Origin: Bacteroidales bacterium
GTDB lineage: Bacteria; Bacteroidota; Bacteroidia; Bacteroidales; Paludibacteraceae
Length of the DNA stretch: 9,335 bases
Direction: 5' to 3'
Assembly: GCA_018066005.1 (NCBI GenBank)
Contig: JAGHSG010000142.1
Coordinates: 1 to 9,335 of the forward strand
Made by a program: the position numbers and the translations under genes. How positions within the stretch are numbered: the first letter of the stretch is position 1; the number at the start of each line of letters is the position of its first letter. Below the pieces are notes generated by a model, which saw only the letters and a list, made by a program, of their open reading frames with translations, did no database searches and was not told where the DNA came from. Below, in pieces: positions 1 to 5,350 of this stretch.

Positions 1-53
1 TTTTTGACATAGGCAAATAAAAAAGCAAAAAAAATACATTTTTTGTACGAATT
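1..53 (+). promoter_or_regulatory. AT-rich leader upstream of ispG, possible promoter region
   Basis: This is the only non-coding sequence seen ahead of the + strand gene cluster. It is very AT-rich, with an A8 tract at 27-34 and a T6 tract at 39-44. TTGACA at 4-9 (containing TTTG at 3-6) resembles a -35/-33 element. TACATTTT at 35-42 loosely resembles the Bacteroidetes -7 element TAnnTTTG, but the distance between the two (about 28 bp) is too long for a standard promoter. No Shine-Dalgarno sequence precedes the ATG at 54, which is common in this phylum. The true promoter may lie upstream of the window. Confidence 0.2.
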
Positions 54-1433
54 ATGCAAATTTCACTGCAATATGACCGAAGAAAGACCTCCACGACCAT
101 GGTAGGTTCCCTTGCTATCGGCTCTGATTACCCTATTCGTATTCAGACGATGGCTAACACTTCGACCAATGATGTTGATGCTTCCGTGGCCCAAGCGCAA
201 CGCTGTAAGCAAGCCGGAGCAGACCTCTTCCGATTCACCACACAAGGTATGCGCGAAGTAGAAGCGGTCAAAGAAATAAAGAGGCAACTCAGCGATTCAC
301 CATCCTCCCTCCCCCTCGTTGCCGATATTCATTTCCGTTCAGACGTAGCGGATGCAGCAGCACAAGTGGTAGAGAAAGTGCGCATCAACCCGGGAAACTA
401 TGCGAACGACCCTGCCACCATACAAGAACGTTTCACACACCTTATTAATATATGCAAGCAGCACCACACCGCTATTCGTATCGGCGTTAATCACGGTTCG
501 CTATCCCAGCGCATCATGAATCAATACGGCGACACGCCCGAAGGTATGGTCGCTTCGTGCATGGAGTTCCTGCGCATAGCCGTACAAGAAGATTTCCACG
601 ATATAGTCCTTAGCATCAAAGCCTCTAACACCCGCATTATGGTAGAGACTGTCCGCCTGCTCGTGCGTACGATGGATGCCGAGAAGATGGCTTTCCCGTT
701 ACATTTAGGCGTTACCGAAGCCGGCGAAGGCGAAGACGGTCGCATCAAGTCAGCCGTCGGTATAGGCGCTTTGTTAGCCGAAGGTATAGGTGATACAATA
801 CGTGTGTCCTTATCCGAAGAACCCGAAGCCGAGATACCCGTGGCACAGCAGTTAGTGGCGTACTTTGCCAACCCCGACAGCATACGGTACAAAAACGAGA
901 ATATCATCACTTACGACGAAGAAAAACAATCCGTTTTCTATTATACGCAGCAACCTATTTGGCCTCTGTTCCAATTGCAGGCAGCCGCTGAATGCGGACG
1001 ACTGTTATGGCAATTTAATGGTCGCCAATTGGAACTATTAAACCCGCATTTCACAACCGAACAACTGGAACAACTCAGCCGAGATATTCTGCAAGCCGCA
1101 GGTATTATGCGCTATAAAACCGAGTTTGTCAGTTGCCCCGGCTGCGGACGAACGATGTTTGATCTGCAACAAACGGTAGCCAATATCAAAGCCGCCTTCA
1201 CCAATTCCCCGACTCACCAATTCACCGATTCACCGATTCACCAATTTCCCAAGATTGCCGTCATGGGTTGTATCGTTAACGGACCGGGTGAAATGGCCGA
1301 TGCCGACTATGGATACGTAGGGGCAGGACGTGACCGCGTCTCACTATATAAAGGCAAGGAATGTGTCCTCAAAAACATCCCGCAAGAAGAAGCAGTCAGC
1401 AGACTCATTGAACTCATCAACAATGATAAATAA
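54..1433 (+). CDS. ispG: 4-hydroxy-3-methylbut-2-enyl diphosphate synthase (IspG/GcpE), large type with a reduced A* domain
   Basis: IspG is the cytoplasmic iron-sulfur enzyme that reductively opens the ring of methylerythritol cyclodiphosphate to HMBPP, the penultimate step of the MEP isoprenoid pathway. The 459-residue product has an N-terminal TIM-barrel part (about 1-260, with IRIQTMANTST, LVADIHF, KVRINPGN, SIKASNT and TEAGEGEDGR) and a C-terminal [4Fe-4S] part. There C361 and C364 (CPGCGR) and C406 (MGCIVNGPGE) would hold the cluster, with E413 as the fourth ligand. The wording TEAGEGEDGRIKSAVGIG and GEMADADYGYVGAG is that of the A*-containing forms of Bacteroidetes, chlamydiae and plants. 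Those are usually about 600 residues or more, but here only about 100 residues separate the barrel from CPGC, so the A* domain is much reduced. A 16-residue repeat-encoded insert (383-398) precedes the last cysteine motif. The ATG at 54 fits the family N-terminus, just ahead of the YDRRKT motif. pfp follows after 34 bp. Confidence 0.95.
   Translation: MQISLQYDRRKTSTTMVGSLAIGSDYPIRIQTMANTSTNDVDASVAQAQRCKQAGADLFRFTTQGMREVEAVKEIKRQLSDSPSSLPLVADIHFRSDVADAAAQVVEKVRINPGNYANDPATIQERFTHLINICKQHHTAIRIGVNHGSLSQRIMNQYGDTPEGMVASCMEFLRIAVQEDFHDIVLSIKASNTRIMVETVRLLVRTMDAEKMAFPLHLGVTEAGEGEDGRIKSAVGIGALLAEGIGDTIRVSLSEEPEAEIPVAQQLVAYFANPDSIRYKNENIITYDEEKQSVFYYTQQPIWPLFQLQAAAECGRLLWQFNGRQLELLNPHFTTEQLEQLSRDILQAAGIMRYKTEFVSCPGCGRTMFDLQQTVANIKAAFTNSPTHQFTDSPIHQFPKIAVMGCIVNGPGEMADADYGYVGAGRDRVSLYKGKECVLKNIPQEEAVSRLIELINNDK
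1200..1247 (+). repeat. Six-unit 8-bp tandem repeat inside ispG
   Basis: Six consecutive 8-bp units are read directly: ACCAATTC, CCCGACTC, ACCAATTC, ACCGATTC, ACCGATTC, ACCAATTT. The period is 8, so three units (24 bp) make one 8-residue peptide. The block encodes TNSPTHQF followed by TDSPIHQF (residues 383-398). It sits between the NIKAA helix and the KIAVMGC strand, where IspG relatives, as I recall them, have only a short turn. The total of 48 bp preserves the frame, but a change of one or two units would not. Confidence 0.9.
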
Positions 1434-1467
1434 CAATAACTAACTATATAATAAATCACTAAACACT

Positions 1468-3117
1468 ATGTTAAAAAGTCCTTTACAGATTGCACGTCAA
1501 TCGTATCAGCCCAAGATGCCGAAAGCCTTGCTTGGGCAAGTAGTTCTAACAGAAGGTCATGCTACTGAGTCTGTAGCTGACCAAGATGAAATCAAAGCTC
1601 TTTTCCCCAACACCTATGGAATGCCGCTTATCACATTAGAAGCAGCTCCGTGTGCTGTTAAGCAAGAAAAAGCCATCAACGTAGGCGTCATACTCTCCGG
1701 TGGTCAAGCACCCGGCGGACACAATGTTATCTGCGGATTGTTTGACGGACTCAAAAAGATGAATCCCGACAACAAACTTTATGGTTTTTTAGGTGGTCCC
1801 AGCGGATTGATTGATGGCGAATACGAAGAATTAACAGCCGAGATTATCGACGAGTACCGCAACACGGGTGGTTTTGATATCATCGGCTCCGGTCGTACCA
1901 AACTGGAAGAAGAGTGGCAATTCGACAACGGTATTCAGGTTTGTAAGAAACTCGGCATCAGCGCTATTGTTATCATCGGTGGTGACGACTCCAACACCAA
2001 CGCTTGCGTGCTGGCTGAGTATTACCTCAAAAAACAATGCGGTATTCAAGTTATCGGTTGCCCCAAGGCTATTGACGGAGACCTCAAAAACGAGATGATT
2101 GAGACATCCTTCGGTTTTGACACCGCTTGCAAAGTATATAGCGAACTGATTGGTAACATCCAACGCGATGCCAACTCGGCTAAGAAATATTGGCACTTCA
2201 TCCGTCTTATGGGACGTTCCGCCAGTCATATAGCCCTCGAATGCGCCCTGCAAAGTCAACCTAATATCTGCATTATCTCCGAAGAAGTAGAAGCCAAGAA
2301 TATGACTCTGCAAGATATCGTGGACCAAATTGCACAAGTGGTTGCAGACCGCGCCAAAGCCGGTCAGAACTTCGGTACCGTTCTTATCCCCGAAGGACTG
2401 ATTGAGTTCATCCCCGCTATGCGTATTTTGATTCAAGAGCTCAACGACCTGCTCGCGAATAACGACGAGTTCGTAGCTATGGAAGGTGACGACGCCAAAC
2501 GTGAGTATATCAAGACAATGCTCACACCTATATCCTGCGACCTCTACCGCTCGCTGCCGAAGGCTATTGCTAAACAGCTCACTATGGACCGCGACCCCCA
2601 CGGAAACGTACAAGTATCCCTCATTGAGACAGAGAAACTTCTCATCGAGATGGTTGGCAAGAAACTTGCACAAATGAAAGCGGCAGGCACCTACGTAGGT
2701 AAGTTTGCCACCCAACATCACTTCTTCGGCTACGAAGGACGCTGCGCTATTCCATCCAATTTTGATGCCGACTATTGCTACTCACTCGGTCAAACCGCTA
2801 CCCAACTCATCGTTGCCGGTAAAACAGGTTATATGGCTGTTGTACGCAACTTGACCAAACCCGCTGCCGAATGGATTGCCGGTGGTGTGCCTATCACTAT
2901 GATGTTCAACATGGAGAAACGTAACGGTAAGATGAAACCCGTTATCCAAAAAGCCCTCGTGGATTTGAAAGGTAAACCCTTCCAATACCTTGACGCTCAC
3001 CGTGCAGACTGGGCTGATGCCGATATGGACTATATCTATCCGGGACCTATCCAATACTACGGACCTACCGAGGTCTGCGACCAACCTACCCGTACCCTCC
3101 TTCTGGAAAATGCGTAA
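1468..3117 (+). CDS. pfp: Pyrophosphate-dependent 6-phosphofructokinase (diphosphate--fructose-6-phosphate 1-phosphotransferase), long type
   Basis: This enzyme reversibly transfers phosphate between PPi and fructose 6-phosphate, giving fructose 1,6-bisphosphate in glycolysis or the reverse in gluconeogenesis, in the cytoplasm. The 549-residue length is typical of the long PPi-PFK clade. Visible motifs are GVILSGGQAPGGHN (73-86, phosphate-binding loop), GGDDSNTNA (171-179), PKAIDGDLK (199-207, catalytic base D203), MGRSASH (248-254) and GYEGR (421-425, sugar-phosphate contact in this clade). PPi rather than ATP use is inferred from the second Asp of GGDD and the Lys of PKAIDGD, which replace the glycines of ATP-dependent enzymes. 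The ATG at 1468 lies in an AT-rich leader with no Shine-Dalgarno sequence, 34 bp after ispG. The stop overlaps the start of the next gene by 8 bp. Nothing appears broken. Confidence 0.95.
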   Translation: MLKSPLQIARQSYQPKMPKALLGQVVLTEGHATESVADQDEIKALFPNTYGMPLITLEAAPCAVKQEKAINVGVILSGGQAPGGHNVICGLFDGLKKMNPDNKLYGFLGGPSGLIDGEYEELTAEIIDEYRNTGGFDIIGSGRTKLEEEWQFDNGIQVCKKLGISAIVIIGGDDSNTNACVLAEYYLKKQCGIQVIGCPKAIDGDLKNEMIETSFGFDTACKVYSELIGNIQRDANSAKKYWHFIRLMGRSASHIALECALQSQPNICIISEEVEAKNMTLQDIVDQIAQVVADRAKAGQNFGTVLIPEGLIEFIPAMRILIQELNDLLANNDEFVAMEGDDAKREYIKTMLTPISCDLYRSLPKAIAKQLTMDRDPHGNVQVSLIETEKLLIEMVGKKLAQMKAAGTYVGKFATQHHFFGYEGRCAIPSNFDADYCYSLGQTATQLIVAGKTGYMAVVRNLTKPAAEWIAGGVPITMMFNMEKRNGKMKPVIQKALVDLKGKPFQYLDAHRADWADADMDYIYPGPIQYYGPTEVCDQPTRTLLLENA

Positions 3118-3835
3118 GTGGTTAGTTTTCAGTATGCTACTCATCGTTCAACTGGCGTTCGGTCAGTTTAGCGATGAGCAGTTATACATGGCTTATATGT
3201 CTTCTGACCTCACGCTGTGGGGGCAGTATATAGACGCACAGGAATGGTCACACCTGACACATTCCGAACGGCTGCGCCTCATTAACTACGAATACGGTTA
3301 TATACCCATCCTCGCAGACCAACAACGTACCGAAGAAGCAGCACGCTACTTGCGCCAATATGAGCAGCATTTGGAAGCCGAAAAAGCCACCTTACCGAAA
3401 GCCACGTATTTGAGTTATTGGTCAGCAGCACATGCTTATGAGTATTTATTGGATAAAAGCAAGATTCTATCCGAGGGGGTGCAGTCCTTCAAGCTCGCCA
3501 AACAGGCATTGGAGACAGACCCCAATAATCCTTTTGCGCTCACGCTGAAAGGGAATATAGATTTCTATGCACCTAAAATTATTGGGGGAAACAAGAAAAA
3601 CGCTATGGTGCTCTTTGCCCGGGCCGAAAAAATCATGTTGGCGGATTCTGCGTTTTATTACCTGTGGAACTTGCCGGCTATTCAACTATGCATAGCCCAG
3701 TGTTACGAAAAAACAGATGACCTGCCTAACGCACTCCGCCAAGCCGAAAGAGCACTCCACCGGCACCCGCACTTTGCCTACCTCCGCGACACCTACCTCC
3801 CACAACTCAAAAAAAAGACAACCGGTAACAAATAA
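3110..3835 (+). CDS. Secreted TPR-like protein of unknown function
   Basis: I do not recognise a named family. The 241-residue product starts with a clear type I signal peptide: basic MRK, a hydrophobic core LVFSMLLIVQL, and probable cleavage after AFG (residue 18), leaving Gln as the first mature residue. The mature part looks all-helical. Two segments resemble tetratricopeptide repeats: about 122-174 (KLAKQALETDPNN...GNI, then NAMVLFARAEK) and about 189-222 (QLCIAQCYEKTDDLPNALRQAERALHRHP). It is probably periplasmic, perhaps a scaffold for protein contacts. The frame is open back to 2990, but the first residues there would lie deep inside pfp and would hide the signal peptide, so the ATG at 3110 is preferred. 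That ATG overlaps the pfp stop as ATGCGTAA, which suggests translational coupling. An A8 tract at 3809-3816 lies near the 3' end (LKKKTT). Confidence 0.75.
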   Translation: MRKWLVFSMLLIVQLAFGQFSDEQLYMAYMSSDLTLWGQYIDAQEWSHLTHSERLRLINYEYGYIPILADQQRTEEAARYLRQYEQHLEAEKATLPKATYLSYWSAAHAYEYLLDKSKILSEGVQSFKLAKQALETDPNNPFALTLKGNIDFYAPKIIGGNKKNAMVLFARAEKIMLADSAFYYLWNLPAIQLCIAQCYEKTDDLPNALRQAERALHRHPHFAYLRDTYLPQLKKKTTGNK

Positions 3836-3855
3836 TCACTCTAACGTGATTTTAA
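3834..3855 (+). terminator. Weak hairpin after the TPR-like gene, possible attenuator
   Basis: A 6-bp inverted repeat, AATCAC (3834-3839) and GTGATT (3846-3851), is separated by a 6-nt loop and followed by TTAAATT. It begins at the stop codon of the TPR-like gene. The stem is short and AT-rich and the T-run is poor, so it may only reduce read-through into the PepSY-like gene, or be a chance match. Confidence 0.2.
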
Positions 3856-3880
3856 ATTAAATCAACCAAAATATTTTACA

Positions 3881-4321
3881 ATGATGGTGAAGAAATTTTA
3901 TATTCTTGGCGTCATTATGATGACATCCATAGTCACAATGGCAAATGATGTGATTGTTGCCGTTAACCAATTACCGGAACAGGCACAAGTATTTATGAAA
4001 ACATATTTTGCCCAAGACAACATCGCCTACGCGACAGCAGACAAAACAGTCGGCTTTATTACCGAGTACAACGTTCGCTTGGCTGATGGTACCGAGATTG
4101 AATTCAGTCGCGACGGCTCATTGAAAAAAGTAGATTGCAAAATGCGTCCTATGCCCACAGGTGTCGTTCCTCAAAAGATTGTGGCTTATATTCAAACTGC
4201 CTTCCCCAACACGATGATTAAGGAATACAAGATTGAGTTCTTTGGGCAAAAAGTGGAACTAACCAATGAATTGGAATTAGTCTTTGATAAGGACGGCAAT
4301 CCAACAGGAATTGATGACTAA
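3881..4321 (+). CDS. Secreted PepSY-like protein with two tandem half-repeats
   Basis: The 146-residue product has an N-terminal signal peptide (MMVKK, hydrophobic core FYILGVIMMTSIV, likely cleavage after TMA at residue 21). The mature part consists of two similar halves. The first is about 23-88: LPEQAQVFMKTYF, then an EYNVRLADGTEIEF strand pair and SRDGSLKKVDC. The second is about 89-146: VPQKIVAYIQTAFPN, KIEF, LELVFDKDGNPTGIDD. This helix-plus-beta-strands pattern with a closing DG(S/N)...(V/I)D turn matches the PepSY-like (DUF2874, beta-lactamase-inhibitor-protein-like) proteins common in the Bacteroidetes periplasm. Their roles are largely unknown, and inhibition of a protease or another enzyme would be guesswork here. 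A second ATG lies one codon downstream (3884). The 45-bp gap upstream is AT-rich. The stop overlaps the next gene as ATGACTAA. Confidence 0.8.
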   Translation: MMVKKFYILGVIMMTSIVTMANDVIVAVNQLPEQAQVFMKTYFAQDNIAYATADKTVGFITEYNVRLADGTEIEFSRDGSLKKVDCKMRPMPTGVVPQKIVAYIQTAFPNTMIKEYKIEFFGQKVELTNELELVFDKDGNPTGIDD

Positions 4322-5339
4322 ATCAGTATTCATATTAGGGCCATGCGCAGCGGAGACGGAAGAGCAAGTGATGGCCACAGCCAAAGCCATTAAACGGTTG
4401 ACGGTTGACGATGCACAATGCACGGTTGACGACATTATCTTTCGTGCAGGGATATGGAAGCCCCGAACCAGCCCTAACACTTTTCAAGGCATAGGTACAG
4501 AGGGGCTTTATTGGCTGCAACGTGTACAAGCCGAGATAGGGTTGGACTGCGCCACCGAAGTAGTCAACACAGAACAATTGCAGGCCGTAGCCGATGCACA
4601 TATACCTTATATATGGATAGGCGCACGTACGAGTGCTAACCCTATTGCTGTTCAAGAAATAAGTGATGCACTATGTGCCTTAACCGAACGCAATAAGCAT
4701 GTGTTCAAAGGTGTATTTATCAAAAATCCCGTAAACGAAGACGTCGCGTTATGGATAGGCAATATAGAACGACTGGAACAATGTGGTTTACCCATTGCGG
4801 CCATTCATCGGGGATGCAATCATCACCCGTGTTGGAAAATGGCATATGAATTACACCAACAACGTCCGGATATCCCTATTCTACTTGACCCCAGTCACAT
4901 GAGTGGAGACAGCAACCGAGTGCCTGAGTTATGCGCCAAAGGAGCCGAACTGGGTTACAACGGGTATATGGTGGAAGTACATATCCAACCCAAGGAAGCT
5001 TGGAGCGACGCTCAACAGCAAATTGAGCCTAATGCCGTTAAGCGGTTGACGATGCACGATGCACAATGCACGATGCACGCTACAGAGTTATTATGGCAGC
5101 GGGCGATGATGGATGAGACAGATGACGCCTTATGGAGTATCTTAAAGCAACGCATGGATATCAGCCAACAGATTGGGGTATGGAAAAAAGCTCACGGTGT
5201 AGATATTGTGCAACCGGAGCGATATCAAGATATTCTTCAACGGCGATTGACTTGGGCCGCAGCACATAACATCCGTCCGGAAGCCGTCCGGCAAATTATG
5301 GATGCTATTCATACAGAAAGCGTCAGGATTCAATCCTGA
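4314..5339 (+). CDS. Bifunctional 3-deoxy-7-phosphoheptulonate (DAHP) synthase / chorismate mutase type II
   Basis: This fused enzyme catalyses the first shikimate-pathway step (PEP plus erythrose 4-phosphate to DAHP) and converts chorismate to prephenate, feeding Phe and Tyr synthesis. The aldolase part (about 1-240) is of the type I-beta/KDO8P-synthase-like class: GPCAAET, FRAGIWKPRT, WIGARTSANP, KNPVN, AIHRG, DPSH and EVH. Likely metal ligands are C11, H195, E221 and D232, whose H-to-E (26) and E-to-D (11) spacings match the Thermotoga enzyme as I recall it. The AroQ-type mutase helices span about 262-340 (LWSILKQRMDISQQIGVWKK, then QPERYQDIL). The ATG at 4314 has AGGA at 4306-4309 and overlaps the previous stop by 8 bp. 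A TTG at 4284 would add ten unconserved residues. Two 14-residue repeat-encoded inserts occur, at 28-41 (inside the barrel) and 244-257 (between the domains). The segment after HRG (CNHHPCW) looks shorter than usual. The last seven residues are encoded within the terminator stem. Confidence 0.92.
   Translation: MTKSVFILGPCAAETEEQVMATAKAIKRLTVDDAQCTVDDIIFRAGIWKPRTSPNTFQGIGTEGLYWLQRVQAEIGLDCATEVVNTEQLQAVADAHIPYIWIGARTSANPIAVQEISDALCALTERNKHVFKGVFIKNPVNEDVALWIGNIERLEQCGLPIAAIHRGCNHHPCWKMAYELHQQRPDIPILLDPSHMSGDSNRVPELCAKGAELGYNGYMVEVHIQPKEAWSDAQQQIEPNAVKRLTMHDAQCTMHATELLWQRAMMDETDDALWSILKQRMDISQQIGVWKKAHGVDIVQPERYQDILQRRLTWAAAHNIRPEAVRQIMDAIHTESVRIQS
4394..4435 (+). repeat. Six-unit 7-bp tandem repeat, copy 1, in the DAHP synthase domain
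   Basis: Six 7-bp units are read directly: ACGGTTG, ACGGTTG, ACGATGC, ACAATGC, ACGGTTG, ACGACAT. Three units make a 7-residue peptide, so the block encodes RLTVDDA followed by QCTVDDI (residues 28-41). It sits between the first barrel helix (ATAKAIK) and the FRAGIWKPRT strand, where relatives have a short turn. The 42-bp total keeps the frame. Similarity to copy 2 begins about 8 bp upstream, with GCC(A/G)TTAA. Confidence 0.9.
5042..5083 (+). repeat. Six-unit 7-bp tandem repeat, copy 2, in the linker before chorismate mutase
   Basis: The units are GCGGTTG, ACGATGC, ACGATGC, ACAATGC, ACGATGC, ACGCTAC. They encode RLTMHDA followed by QCTMHAT (residues 244-257) in the linker between the DAHP synthase barrel and the mutase helices. 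Units 3 and 4 are identical to those of copy 1, and units 2 and 5 differ only by exchange of GGTTG for GATGC. As in copy 1, there are exactly six units and the frame is preserved. Confidence 0.9.
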
Positions 5340-5350
5340 CGCTTTCTTTT
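5316..5350 (+). terminator. Strong intrinsic terminator overlapping the end of the DAHP synthase/chorismate mutase gene
   Basis: A perfect 15-bp inverted repeat (GAAAGCGTCAGGATT at 5316-5330 and AATCCTGACGCTTTC at 5332-5346) is followed by TTTT at 5347-5350. With a realistic loop TTCAA, the stem is 13 bp. The left arm encodes the final residues ESVRI and the TGA stop lies in the right arm. On the - strand the same hairpin begins 3 bp past the stop of the convergent gene, but its trailing sequence is T-poor (CTGTATG), so termination in that direction is less certain. Confidence 0.85.

Noticed and set aside
291..308. Possible degenerate octamer copy in ispG (AGCGATTC ACCATCCT)
   Set aside because: It is only two imperfect units, and the protein length here matches the family as recalled (QL...PLVADIHF), so no insertion is needed to explain it.
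521..910. 129-codon open frame on the - strand
   Set aside because: It is a shadow of the conserved ispG barrel region, with low-complexity Ser/Arg-rich translation.
1831..2721. 296-codon open frame on the - strand
   Set aside because: It lies entirely antisense within pfp, whose motifs are complete. It shows no recognisable domain and arises from the codon pattern of the real gene.
2990..3109. Upstream ATG extending the TPR-like gene into pfp
   Set aside because: It would place 40 non-conserved residues before an obvious signal peptide. The ATG at 3110 begins exactly at that signal.
3809..3816. A8 homopolymer near the end of the TPR-like gene as a phase-variation site
   Set aside because: It lies at the extreme C-terminus, where slippage would alter few residues. 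Such A-runs are common in AT-rich Lys codon stretches.
4284..4316. TTG start extending the DAHP synthase gene by ten residues
   Set aside because: The ATG at 4314 has a nearby AGGA, fits the short family N-terminus before the FILGPC motif, and gives a typical 8-bp overlap.
1200..5083. Short repeats considered as CRISPR or mobile-element remnants
   Set aside because: Units of 7-8 bp directly abut with no spacers, and no target-site duplications, terminal inverted repeats or transposase sequence are seen. Simple tandem repeats fit better.
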